Positions 6,284-14,302 of a stretch of 41,641 nucleotides of DNA are shown here, one piece after another. The translations under genes and the position numbers were made by a program. The DNA is from Sphingomonas sp. NFR04 (GTDB taxonomy: Bacteria; Pseudomonadota; Alphaproteobacteria; Sphingomonadales; Sphingomonadaceae), in NCBI RefSeq assembly GCF_900114095.1, contig NZ_FORV01000011.1, forward strand, positions 1 through 41,641, read 5' to 3'. The notes beneath the pieces are model-generated. The model was not told where the DNA came from. It saw only the letters and a list, made by a program, of their open reading frames with translations, and did not search any database. The first letter of the stretch is position 1. The number at the start of each line of letters is the position of its first letter.

Positions 6284-7825
6284 ATGAAGCATAAACGTAT
6301 CCTCGGTATGGTCGCGGCGCTCGCCGGGCTGGCTCCCGCCGCGTACGCCCAGACCACATTAACCCGAGATACCGGTGCGCCGGTGGGAGACAATCAAAAC
6401 AGTCAGACTGTCGGCGAGGACGGTCCAGTGCTGCTGGAAGACGCAAGACTTATTGAGAAATTACAACGATTTGACCGCGAGCGAATTCCTGAACGCGTAG
6501 TTCACGCGCGAGGCACTGGCGCACAGGGAGTGTTCGTGTCTGACGGAAATTTTTCAGCCTACTCAGAAAACACCGTCTTTTCCGCTGCCGGAAAGCAAAC
6601 CCCCGTCTTCGTTCGCTTCTCCACGGTTATGCCGTATCGCGGCTCTCCCGAAGCAGCCCGTGATCCCCGGGGCTTCGCTGTCAAGTTCTACAGCGATCAG
6701 GGCAACTGGGACATTGTCGGGATCAATTTCCCCGTCTTCTTCATCCGGGACGCCATAAAGTTTCCCGACTTCGTGCACGCGAATAAGCCGTCGCCGGTCA
6801 CGAACATCCAGGACCCAAACCGCGCGTTCGACTTTTTCGCCAATGTCCCAGAATCAACGCACGTTCTGACCTGGCTGTACACGGACACGTTCGGGATGCC
6901 GATCAACTATCGCATGATGGACGGCTATGGTGTTCACGCGTTTCGTCTCGTCAACGCGCAAGGCAAGCAGGTGTTCGCAAAGTTTCACTGGAAGAGCCGG
7001 CAGGGCCTGAAGGGCATGACCCTCGAACAGACGCGTGCCGCCGATGCCGACTATGCGACGCGCGATCTTTACGACCAGATCCGGGCCGGCAATTTCCCGA
7101 GCTGGGACCTATACGTCCAGTTGATGCCGGCGGAGAGGGTTGGCCAGCTCACCTACGACGCTTTTGACGACAGCAAGATCTGGGAAGATGTGCCGGAAGT
7201 GAAGCTCGGCACGATGACGCTTAACAAGGTGCCAGATAACTATTTTGAATATAGCGAGGAGTCTGCCTTCGCCCCGTCAAACCTGATACCCGGCGTAGAA
7301 GCCTCACCTGATCGGATGCTGCAAGGCCGATTGTTCGCCTATGCGGATACCCAGCGGTACCGTCTGGGCGTCAACTTCGCGCAGCTTCCCGTGAACCGTC
7401 CACTGGCCGCTGTAGCAAACAACAATCAGGACGGGTTCATGGCTGCGAGCGGCCGTAATGACGACATCAATTATGAGCCCTCGCTCACTAAGCCCACGCC
7501 GCGCGCCGATGCGCGGTACAAGGCGGCTGAATACCCGGTCGGCCCCACTGCGCAAATCCGCGTCATCAGCAAATTGGATAATTTCCGACAGGCCGGTGCG
7601 CTTTACCGCACGTTGAGCGCTGTCGAGAAGGAGCACCTGGTCAAGAATCTGGCGTCCGACCTTGGACGGGTGAACAGTCCCGAGGTTCGTCGACTGATGG
7701 TCGGGCACTTTTATGCCGCAGATGCGGACTATGGAACGCGCCTCGCCAAGGCAGTGAACGTGACTGTGGAGGACGTTCGCCAGACGATGTCGGCGCACCC
7801 CGAGCAGTTCCCGAACCAGCAGTAA
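6284..7825 (+). CDS. katB: Exported monofunctional haem catalase, KatB-like
   Basis: It converts hydrogen peroxide to water and oxygen, probably in the periplasm. The ATG at 6284 follows GGGAG and gives 513 residues. Residues 1-22 form a Sec signal peptide (basic start, hydrophobic core MVAALAGLAPAA, cleavage after AYA). Catalase landmarks: distal His in ERVVHARGTGAQG, RGFAVKFYSDQGNWDIVG, the distal Asn in INFPVFFIRD, and the proximal haem Tyr in RLFAYADTQRYRLG. It is paired with an ankyrin gene 65 bases downstream, as in the katB-ankB pair of Pseudomonas. Codon use is less GC-biased than the neighbours, which hints at separate acquisition. A second, cytosolic catalase lies at 35319-36791. 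Confidence 0.93.
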   Translation: MKHKRILGMVAALAGLAPAAYAQTTLTRDTGAPVGDNQNSQTVGEDGPVLLEDARLIEKLQRFDRERIPERVVHARGTGAQGVFVSDGNFSAYSENTVFSAAGKQTPVFVRFSTVMPYRGSPEAARDPRGFAVKFYSDQGNWDIVGINFPVFFIRDAIKFPDFVHANKPSPVTNIQDPNRAFDFFANVPESTHVLTWLYTDTFGMPINYRMMDGYGVHAFRLVNAQGKQVFAKFHWKSRQGLKGMTLEQTRAADADYATRDLYDQIRAGNFPSWDLYVQLMPAERVGQLTYDAFDDSKIWEDVPEVKLGTMTLNKVPDNYFEYSEESAFAPSNLIPGVEASPDRMLQGRLFAYADTQRYRLGVNFAQLPVNRPLAAVANNNQDGFMAASGRNDDINYEPSLTKPTPRADARYKAAEYPVGPTAQIRVISKLDNFRQAGALYRTLSAVEKEHLVKNLASDLGRVNSPEVRRLMVGHFYAADADYGTRLAKAVNVTVEDVRQTMSAHPEQFPNQQ

Positions 7826-7839
7826 CGCAGAAGCGGCAA

Positions 7840-7869
7840 GGCCCCGGCGCCCTCTGCGGTGCCGGGGTC
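7840..7869 (+). terminator. Hairpin between catalase and ankyrin genes
   Basis: Positions 7840-7851 pair with 7858-7869 around the loop CTCTGC, with two mismatched or wobble positions. It is GC-rich and follows the catalase stop by 14 bases. No T-run follows, so it may act as a partial terminator or as an mRNA-stabilising element that lowers ankyrin-protein expression relative to catalase. Confidence 0.55.
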
Positions 7870-7890
7870 TCACTACACTAGGATTTTGAG

Positions 7891-8463
7891 ATGTTTCGAT
7901 CTCTGTTGACCATTGGGATGTCACTGGCCGTGGTCGCCCCCCTACCCGCAACCGCGAATGGGCAGGCAGCGCAAGCTACGCTGACAAGCGCGCGAGCGCA
8001 GGAACTGCTGTTTGATGCGGCTCGGCTCGGCCGTACCGATCTCATCCCCGCGCTGGTTGCCGCGGGCGCCGATGTGAATGCATATGATCCGCGAGGCTAC
8101 ACGGCGCTGATCCTCGCTGCATATGACGGAAATGCGGACACGGTAGAGGCCTTGCTGAAGGCCAAGGCAGACCCCTGCAAGCCCGACGCGACCCAGGGCA
8201 ATACCGCGCAAATGGGCTTTGCCTTCAAGGGCTTGGACGCGCTCGCAGCAAGGCTGCTCTCCACTGGCTGTGCGGTTGATGCGCGCAACAAGCAGGGACA
8301 GACGGCGCTCATGATGGCAGCGATGTTCAATCGCAAGGCGCAGGTCGACCTTTTGCTGACCGCCGGCGCCAAAACGGACATTTCCGACATGGAAGGAAGG
8401 ACCGCAGCGTCTGTCGCCCGAGCGCAAGGCAATGACAGCTTAGCGGCCAAACTGGAACATTGA
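7891..8463 (+). CDS. ankB: Exported ankyrin-repeat protein, AnkB-like
   Basis: This 190-residue protein has a signal peptide (FRSLLTIGMSLAVVAPLPATA) and about four ankyrin repeats. Recognisable units include LLFDAARLGRTDLIPALVAAG, the GYTALILAAYDGNADTVEALL helix pair and GQTALMMAAMFNRKAQVDLLL. In Pseudomonas aeruginosa the periplasmic ankyrin protein AnkB is needed for full KatB activity. The same export route, gene order and spacing here argue for the same partnership. It converges on the GlxA-type regulator, whose stop is 27 bases away. Confidence 0.85.
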   Translation: MFRSLLTIGMSLAVVAPLPATANGQAAQATLTSARAQELLFDAARLGRTDLIPALVAAGADVNAYDPRGYTALILAAYDGNADTVEALLKAKADPCKPDATQGNTAQMGFAFKGLDALAARLLSTGCAVDARNKQGQTALMMAAMFNRKAQVDLLLTAGAKTDISDMEGRTAASVARAQGNDSLAAKLEH

Positions 8464-8490
8464 GCCTATCGCCGCACCGCGCAGGGCAGT

Positions 8491-9465
8491 TCAGGCAAGC
8501 CTCGGCCTGAATTGTCCCGGCGTCGCGTGCGCCAGCTTTCGCATCATTCGTCGCAATGACGTGGCGTCGGCATAGCCCAGCTCGGCTGCGACCTGCTCGA
8601 TCGACAACCCTCTGTCCTGAAGTAACTGGCGAGCGCGATGGAGGCGCACGCTCTGCAAAATTGCAGAGACATTCCCGCCGGTCTCACGCTTTATTCGTCG
8701 GGAAAGTGTCCGACCGGACATACCGAGCTCGGCCGCGAGTTGGGTAATCGTCGGTGGGTCGGGTAGTGCTGCCTCAAAGGATGCAGCCACCTTGCTGACG
8801 AGATCCAGCCTTCCCGCCGATGCCCGCACGGCCGGGCGAGGCGCTTCAAGTTGCCGCCCGTCCAGGATCATGGCCTTGGCAACGGCCTTTGCCAATGCGG
8901 GGGGGAAGTGCGTCCGCAGAAGATGCAGCATGAGGTCGAGATGGGCGAACGCTGCTCCCGCGGTCACGATATTGCCATCAACGATCACGGTCTGTTCGAC
9001 GTCGACCACGCAATCCGGCTGCAGTCTCTGGAGATACTCTCCCAACCACCAAGTCGTCGTCGCGCGTCTGCCCCGAAGCAGTCCGGCCCTTTCCAACAGC
9101 AGAACGGCGGAGCACGCGCACGCCACCGTTCCGCCACGCGCGCCATGCAGGTGTATCGCCTCGGCGGCCGTGACCGCATCCGGTTCCGACATGCGTGCCG
9201 CAGCAGACTCCACACTGTCAGTCTCAAGGCCCGCAACGAACCAGATGGAATGGTCCGAGGTCTGGTCGCTCTGCGCCAGCGCCGTCGCTTCGATCTTCAC
9301 GCCGTTGCTCAACGTGACCATCGGGTGTGACGAGACGACGTTGCACCGGATCGGCCCGCAGCCGCAGGACGGAGCCAGCCGGGCTGCCGTCGCCATAATG
9401 TCGAGCGCAGCAGCCACGCCTGATGCGAATGCGCCCGGAAGCGCCAGAATGGTAACATCAACCAT
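8491..9465 (-). CDS. GlxA-type AraC family regulator (DJ-1/PfpI plus HTH)
   Basis: This 324-residue protein has an N-terminal DJ-1/PfpI-like domain (about 1-190; the nucleophile-elbow region reads GTVACACSAVLLLERAGLL). A C-terminal AraC double helix-turn-helix follows (about 225-324; ITQLAAELGMSGRTLSRRIKRETG, then IEQVAAELGYADATSLRRMMRK). The DJ-1 part usually senses small molecules and has no catalytic role in these regulators. It is divergent from the dienelactone hydrolase-like gene, with 133 bases between their starts, so that gene is its likely target. Confidence 0.88.
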   Translation of the reverse strand: MVDVTILALPGAFASGVAAALDIMATAARLAPSCGCGPIRCNVVSSHPMVTLSNGVKIEATALAQSDQTSDHSIWFVAGLETDSVESAAARMSEPDAVTAAEAIHLHGARGGTVACACSAVLLLERAGLLRGRRATTTWWLGEYLQRLQPDCVVDVEQTVIVDGNIVTAGAAFAHLDLMLHLLRTHFPPALAKAVAKAMILDGRQLEAPRPAVRASAGRLDLVSKVAASFEAALPDPPTITQLAAELGMSGRTLSRRIKRETGGNVSAILQSVRLHRARQLLQDRGLSIEQVAAELGYADATSLRRMMRKLAHATPGQFRPRLA

Positions 9466-9567
9466 CGGCCGATCGCGCCCGCAAAATGGCCGGAATGGCC
9501 CTCGTTAAACCGAGCACACTGTAGTCCACTGCGCGCGTGCCGACGGAGGTCGCGATCGATCCCGCGG

Positions 9568-9582
9568 CGGTTGGCCCAACCG
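9568..9582. promoter_or_regulatory. 7-1-7 inverted repeat before the hydrolase
   Basis: CGGTTGG-C-CCAACCG is a perfect inverted repeat ending 16 bases before the hydrolase start, in the divergent intergenic region. The copies AATGGCC-GG-AATGGCC near 9483-9498 are a second, direct repeat in the same gap. Either could be the operator of the GlxA-type regulator. Confidence 0.5.
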
Positions 9583-9598
9583 GGAAAGCGATGGAATC

Positions 9599-10423
9599 AT
9601 GAAGAAGAGACCGCTCGACGCCTATGATCCGCTCGAGGATTTCGAGGCCAGGAAAATCACCGAACTTGATACGACCAAGACGGTGCATGTCTCCGGCACT
9701 GGGCCGGCGGTGATCGTCATTCCGGAAGTGCCCGGGATCAGCCCGCACGTCGCGCGGTTCGCGCGCTGGACGCGCGACGCGGGGTTCACCGTTTACATGC
9801 CCTCGCTGTACGGGCGAGACGGCGAGCCGGTCGACCTGGAGGTCGGCCAGGCGATCTTCAAGCGGGTGTGCATCAGCGCTGAATTCCGGGCGTTCGGATC
9901 GGGAGGATCGGCGCCGGTGACGCAGTGGCTTCGTGCCCTGGCGCGGACGGCGCATGAAGAATGCGGCGGCCCTGGCGTGGGTGCGATCGGCATGTGCTTC
10001 TCGGGCAATTTCGCGCTCAGCATGATGCTGGAGCCGGCAATGTTGGCCCCGGTCCTGTCCCAGCCCGCGCTCCCGCTCGACGATGACGCCGGGTTGCAGA
10101 TCGCACCGGAAGAGCTCGAAGCGATCCGCGAACGCTTGGACCATGAAGACCTTTCGGTTCTCGCCTATCGGTTCGACGGCGACCGCTTCTGCAAGGCGGA
10201 GCGGTTCGCAGCCTATGAGAGGGCGCTCGGGAAGCGCTTCATCGGCCGGGTTCTCCCCGACAGCGCCGCCAATCGCGACGTCCCCGAGTTCTTCGAGAAG
10301 GTGGTGCAGACGCCCCACAACGTCGTAACCGTTCACCTGATCGACGCGGAGGGGCAGCCGACGATAGCCGCTCGCGATGAAATCCTTCGCTTCTTTGAAC
10401 ACCGTTTGCTCGGAGTGCGTTGA
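9599..10423 (+). CDS. Dienelactone hydrolase family protein
   Basis: This 274-residue alpha/beta hydrolase has the nucleophile elbow GMCFSGNFAL with Cys133, the cysteine nucleophile typical of dienelactone hydrolases. IPEVPGIS contains Glu43, the equivalent of the gating glutamate of that family. The Asp and His of the triad lie in the C-terminal half but cannot be fixed by eye. No signal peptide is present, so it acts in the cytoplasm, probably on a lactone or carboxylic ester from aromatic breakdown. It is divergent from and probably controlled by the GlxA-type regulator. Confidence 0.85.
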   Translation: MKKRPLDAYDPLEDFEARKITELDTTKTVHVSGTGPAVIVIPEVPGISPHVARFARWTRDAGFTVYMPSLYGRDGEPVDLEVGQAIFKRVCISAEFRAFGSGGSAPVTQWLRALARTAHEECGGPGVGAIGMCFSGNFALSMMLEPAMLAPVLSQPALPLDDDAGLQIAPEELEAIRERLDHEDLSVLAYRFDGDRFCKAERFAAYERALGKRFIGRVLPDSAANRDVPEFFEKVVQTPHNVVTVHLIDAEGQPTIAARDEILRFFEHRLLGVR

Positions 10424-10464
10424 CGATCGACCACGGAATGATTGCCGCCGGGGTGGTGCAGTCT

Positions 10465-11547
10465 TCACAGCCTGCCGCGGCGCCGATCTTCGCTTAGCTT
10501 GAGAATGGTGCGCTGGGGTAAGGTTGCGGGTTGCAGCCTCGCCCACAGCGATTCCGAACCTTCGATAGCGGCCCGCTGTTCCCAGCGCTGCAGCCAGTCC
10601 TCCGCACTGCGGATCCGCGTCGGATGTATCTCGTCGAGCAGCGCATAGTCGCGGGTGATGATGTCCTGCTTCCAGAGGTTCCAGAACCCGGTGAAGTTGT
10701 CGCGGAAGCTCATCGTGCTCTTGTCTGCCGGATCTGCATTATAGCCAGCGGGCAGATCTGTGACGGCGGCGAGTGGCGCGAAATAGGCCTCCAGGCTGGT
10801 GTCCACGAACCGGGCGGGATGGCCAGTCACGCGTTCGAAGGCTGTGGCGAGATCGGCATAGCGAACATGCTCGATCGCAACTTCGAGGTTCATGCCGTTG
10901 GCACGCTCCGAGTGATCGAACAGCCAGCGGACATAGTGGCTGCAATCTTCCAGTGCGACATGGACCACGGCGCCGGTCCCCAGCGGCACGCGCCAGGTCA
11001 GCACGCCGTCTTCGACCCAGGGCGTCATCGGGGTCTGCGCGGAGAACGCCATCTCCATATAGGGTCCGGTGGTGAACAGCGCGGCACCCATGCGGTCGCC
11101 GTTCACCCGATTCTGGGCGAGGATCCAGTCGCCGATGCGGCCCTTGCCGTCATAATGACCGGTGCGGAACATTGATCGGTACCCCGACTTCTTCAGGCCG
11201 TAGTCCAGGTTCCCATAGACAAAGAACTTGACGCCTTCCTCCAATGCGATCTCGTAGCTGCGGATCGCCCAGTACATCTCCGTCCGTTCGCCGGCATTGA
11301 AGCCGTCGATGTTCACGAACGCCCCATCGCAAGCACGGAAGCCCTCTCGAAGGGTGGCCTCATCGGCAAAGCTGCCTTCCAGCAACGTGACATCGCCCAT
11401 ATCCCGCAGCGCTTGGGCGCGCGGCGCGCTGCTGTCACGTGTAAGTGCGACGACGTCGTAGCCGCCGTTCGAAATCAGCCCGCGGACAACCGGCATGCCC
11501 TGTGCTCCCGTCGCGCCGATAACGAATATCCGCGAAATTCCAGCCAT
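10465..11547 (-). CDS. NmrA-like NAD(P)-binding protein
   Basis: The ATG at 11547 follows AGGAG and gives 360 residues. The N-terminus has the Rossmann motif VIGATGAQGMPVV (9-21), and the central part the atypical-SDR pattern of NmrA/HSCARG proteins. No YxxxK catalytic pair stands out, so it may be a redox sensor or a quinone reductase of the QorB type. The gene is divergent from the HxlR regulator over a 103-base gap with an inverted repeat. HxlR-type regulators with a reactive cysteine often control quinone or NAD(P)H reductases, which fits this pairing. Confidence 0.85.
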   Translation of the reverse strand: MAGISRIFVIGATGAQGMPVVRGLISNGGYDVVALTRDSSAPRAQALRDMGDVTLLEGSFADEATLREGFRACDGAFVNIDGFNAGERTEMYWAIRSYEIALEEGVKFFVYGNLDYGLKKSGYRSMFRTGHYDGKGRIGDWILAQNRVNGDRMGAALFTTGPYMEMAFSAQTPMTPWVEDGVLTWRVPLGTGAVVHVALEDCSHYVRWLFDHSERANGMNLEVAIEHVRYADLATAFERVTGHPARFVDTSLEAYFAPLAAVTDLPAGYNADPADKSTMSFRDNFTGFWNLWKQDIITRDYALLDEIHPTRIRSAEDWLQRWEQRAAIEGSESLWARLQPATLPQRTILKLSEDRRRGRL

Positions 11548-11601
11548 TTCCCAATCTCCTGCGCTTGCCTTTCCGTAGTAGCTCTCATAATCAGAGTCTA
11601 T

Positions 11602-11620
11602 AACTCCTACGATAAGAGTT
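11602..11620. promoter_or_regulatory. Inverted repeat between NmrA and HxlR genes
   Basis: AACTC-CTACGATAA-GAGTT lies in the divergent gap, 30 bases before the HxlR start. A second related pair, CTC-TCATAATCA-GAG, lies at 11583-11597. Two adjacent half-site pairs with GAGTT/GAGT cores suit a dimeric winged-helix regulator such as HxlR. Confidence 0.5.
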
Positions 11621-11650
11621 CATCGGCGTTGCCGGAGTGAGAACGAAGCG

Positions 11651-12205
11651 ATGCGATCAAAGGGTTTTGAGGGAATGGCCTGTTCGATGGCCGAGGTGAT
11701 GGGCGCGCTAGGGGACCGCTGGGGAGCACTCGTCATGCGCGACCTGCTGCTGGGGCTCACGCGCTACGAGGACCTGCGCCACTCGACAGGCGCGACCAAT
11801 GCCACATTGTCCGATCGACTGAAGCAGCTGGAACGATCCGGCCTCGTCGAACGGCGGGAATATCAGGTCCGCCCGGTTCGGCACGAATATCTGCCGACCG
11901 AGAAGGGCCGCGATCTCGGCTTGCTGCTGCAGGCGATGGTGCAGATCGGCGACAAGTGGCGCCGCGCGCAGCATGAAGAGGCCCCCTTGCATATCGTCGA
12001 TGCGCAGACCCGCCGTCGCCTGAAGTTGGAACTGGTAGACATGGAATCCGGCGCCAGCCCCTCCTCCGGCGCAATCGCGCTTGAGGCAGGTCCCGGGGGC
12101 GACGCGCACATGCAATGGCGGCTCGCCCGTGGCGAGGCGGAGCGGGCCCGGCGCAGCGAGCGCCTCCCCGATGGAGCTCTTGTCCAAAGGAACACGCGAA
12201 CATGA
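11651..12205 (+). CDS. HxlR family winged-helix regulator
   Basis: This 184-residue regulator has the HxlR signature: ALGDRWGALVMRDLLLGLTRYEDLR, then TNATLSDRLKQLERSGLVERREY. Cys11 lies just before the first helix, the region of the redox-sensing cysteine in YodB and HypR, so a thiol-reactive or quinone signal is possible. The last 70 residues extend beyond the usual 110-130 residue HxlR core and have no clear match. It heads a tightly packed unit with 12202-12912 (ATGA overlap) and 12912-13433. Confidence 0.88.
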   Translation: MRSKGFEGMACSMAEVMGALGDRWGALVMRDLLLGLTRYEDLRHSTGATNATLSDRLKQLERSGLVERREYQVRPVRHEYLPTEKGRDLGLLLQAMVQIGDKWRRAQHEEAPLHIVDAQTRRRLKLELVDMESGASPSSGAIALEAGPGGDAHMQWRLARGEAERARRSERLPDGALVQRNTRT

Positions 12206-12912
12206 TCGACTTGTTGAAACGCGCCATCGACGCTCATGGCGGATGGGAGAGGTGGCAGGCGATCCGCTCGATCTCTGCCAGACTGACGACCGGCGGGGCG
12301 CTGTGGGACATCAAACGGCCGGGCTTTCTGACCGGCCGCGAGATCATTGCCGACCGAACCGCACAGCACCTCTCCTTCGCGGTGGACGACGGGGAGCGCC
12401 TCCTCTTCACCCCGTCGCGCGTCTGGACCGAGGATCGGCATGGTGCGGTGCTGGAATCTCGCGACGATCCTGCCGCAGCCTTTGCCGGACAGACTCTGGA
12501 GACCCCGTGGGATCGACTGCACGCCACCTTCTTCAGCGGCGAGGCTCTGTGGACCTATCTGACGCAACCATTCCTCTACGCCTATCCCGGCATGATCGTG
12601 GAGGAAATCGCGCCATGGGTTGAGACAGGGGAGACATGGCGCAGCCTGCAGGTCACCTTCCCCGACACGCTCGTCAGCCACACGCGAACCCAGATCACCC
12701 GGTTCGGCCCCGACGGGCTGATCCGCCGCCACGACTATACAGTGGACATTCTGGGCGGCGCGCGCGGCGTCAACTATGCGCACGCCTATCGGAGCTTCGA
12801 TGGGATTTTGGTTCCAACGCAACGCCGCGTCTTCGCCGCCGATGACGGTTGGCAGGCCGTGCGTGATCCGCTGCTCGTCTCCATCGATATCGCCGACATG
12901 CGGTTCGAATAA
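12202..12912 (+). CDS. Uncharacterised 236-residue protein, possibly lipid-binding fold
   Basis: The ATG at 12202 overlaps the HxlR stop and is preceded by AAAGGAA, so translation is coupled. The start IDLLKRAIDAHGGWERWQAI followed by beta-rich segments with regular strands (LSFAVDDGERLLF, LQVTFPDTLVSHTRTQITRF) recalls LolA/LolB-like half-barrel proteins. No signal peptide or lipobox is present. I cannot name the family. Co-expression with a redox-type HxlR regulator suggests a role in handling a hydrophobic stress compound, which is inference. Confidence 0.7.
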   Translation: MIDLLKRAIDAHGGWERWQAIRSISARLTTGGALWDIKRPGFLTGREIIADRTAQHLSFAVDDGERLLFTPSRVWTEDRHGAVLESRDDPAAAFAGQTLETPWDRLHATFFSGEALWTYLTQPFLYAYPGMIVEEIAPWVETGETWRSLQVTFPDTLVSHTRTQITRFGPDGLIRRHDYTVDILGGARGVNYAHAYRSFDGILVPTQRRVFAADDGWQAVRDPLLVSIDIADMRFE

Positions 12913-13433
12913 TGTCGGCGATCTCCCCAAATCGCCGCTTCCGCCTGCAACAGTCGCTCGCGCTCCTGCTGATGACGCCGACCCTCGCCCCGGTGCCGGC
13001 AGCAGCCGCAGGGACGAAACACCCGTCTGCTCTCGAGCATGCGATCCTTTGCCGCTTCGATGCTTTGTTGAAGGCCGAAAATGCGCGGGACCTGCCCGCC
13101 ACCCGCGCGCTGTTCCGCGACTCCGAGGACACGCTGTTCGTCGGCAAGACGCCGCCTGGTGCGGCCGACAGTTGGGGCGGCTTTTGGGGCGAGGCGGCGA
13201 CTACGCAGATCAGCGCCCTTTGGCACGCCGGCGGCTTCGCCATTGCCGAGCGCGCGCCGCCGCGTGTCACACGCCTTGGGCATGGCGTCGCACAACTCTA
13301 CGCTCCGGTGTTGATCCGTGTCGCCTATGCAGGCCAGAGCGGGAAACCGCGGCCATTCCTCCTGATCCTCAATTGGGTACGGGAGCGCGGAAATTGGAAA
13401 ATCGCGTCCGACATCGCCATCCCGGCGGGATGA
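12912..13433 (+). CDS. Exported NTF2/SnoaL-like protein
   Basis: The start overlaps the preceding stop (TAATG). The 173-residue product has a hydrophobic N-terminal export signal (about 10-33, ending VPAAAAG) and then a small cone-fold domain: HAILCRFDALLKAENARD, a long middle strand region and FLLILNWVRERGNWKIASD at the end. These are the landmarks of NTF2-like proteins (SnoaL, steroid isomerase, calcium-calmodulin association types). The catalytic role, if any, is unknown. It is the last gene of the HxlR unit. Confidence 0.75.
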   Translation: MSAISPNRRFRLQQSLALLLMTPTLAPVPAAAAGTKHPSALEHAILCRFDALLKAENARDLPATRALFRDSEDTLFVGKTPPGAADSWGGFWGEAATTQISALWHAGGFAIAERAPPRVTRLGHGVAQLYAPVLIRVAYAGQSGKPRPFLLILNWVRERGNWKIASDIAIPAG

Positions 13434-13465
13434 TACTTCTGGAACATCCCGAGTTTGCACCGATA

Positions 13466-13479
13466 TGTGCAATTACACA
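13466..13479. promoter_or_regulatory. MarR-type operator, copy 1 (TGTGCAATTACACA)
   Basis: This imperfect 14-bp palindrome lies 18 bases before the SDR start. The identical 14 bases occur at 29501-29514, and the closely related perfect palindrome GTGCAATTGCAC lies at 29023-29034 before a MarR gene. The three copies sit just upstream of start codons, the position expected of a repressor operator. Confidence 0.75.
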
Positions 13480-13497
13480 CCTGCAAGGAATTCACGC

Positions 13498-14274
13498 ATG
13501 AAAATTGATCTGAACGGCAAGACGGCGCTGGTGACGGGATCCACCGAAGGCATCGGCTTCGCGATCGCGCAAGGACTTCACGCCGCAGGAGCCGAAGTGA
13601 TCGTCAACGGTCGCACCGAGCAGAAGACGCAAGCAGCGGCGGCGAAGTTGGGCGGATCGGCGCGCGGCCTTGCGGCCGACATCGGTTCGGCAGAAGGCTG
13701 CGCCGCGCTCATCGCTGCCGAGCCGCATATCGACATCCTCGTCAACAATGCCGGCATCTACCAGCCGGCGGACTTCTTCGACGCGGACGATGCGATGTGG
13801 GACCTGCACTGGCAGGTGAACGTGATGGCCGGAATGCGACTGTCGCGCGCCTATCTGCCCGGTATGGCGGATCGCGGTTGGGGGCGAGTCATCTTCCTTG
13901 CATCCGAATCCGCCTTCAACCTACCGGTGGAGATGCTGCACTATGGTGTCAGCAAGACTGCGGACGTAGCTCTTGCACGCGGGCTCGCCAAGCGGATGGC
14001 GGGTAGCGGCGTCACCGTCAACTCGGTCCTGCCCGGCCCGACGTTCACGGAAGGCGCGGCGGCGATGCTGCAGGAGGCCGTAACCGCCTCTGGCAAGAGC
14101 TTCGAGGAGGTGGGTGTCGACTTCGTCACCACGCACCGTCCCAGTTCGATCCTGCGCAGGCCTGCCACGCCTGAAGAGGTGGCCAACATGGTCGTCTTTG
14201 CCGCGTCGCCACAAGCATCGGCCACGACCGGGGCAGCCCTCCGCGTCGACGGCGGCGTGGTCGACAGCCTGTAA
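13498..14274 (+). CDS. SDR family oxidoreductase
   Basis: The ATG at 13498 follows AAGGAA and gives 258 residues. Classical SDR motifs are present: cofactor motif TGSTEGIG (12-19), NNAG in DILVNNAGIY, the catalytic Ser region LASESAFN, and YGVSK (Tyr/Lys pair). The C-terminal RVDGGVVDSL is the usual SDR end. It probably oxidises or reduces an alcohol or ketone with NAD(P). It forms an operon with the next NmrA-like gene and carries a MarR-type operator in its leader. Confidence 0.88.
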   Translation: MKIDLNGKTALVTGSTEGIGFAIAQGLHAAGAEVIVNGRTEQKTQAAAAKLGGSARGLAADIGSAEGCAALIAAEPHIDILVNNAGIYQPADFFDADDAMWDLHWQVNVMAGMRLSRAYLPGMADRGWGRVIFLASESAFNLPVEMLHYGVSKTADVALARGLAKRMAGSGVTVNSVLPGPTFTEGAAAMLQEAVTASGKSFEEVGVDFVTTHRPSSILRRPATPEEVANMVVFAASPQASATTGAALRVDGGVVDSL

Positions 14275-14302
14275 TCTTCCTCTTTGCCGATAAGGAATCC
14301 CC

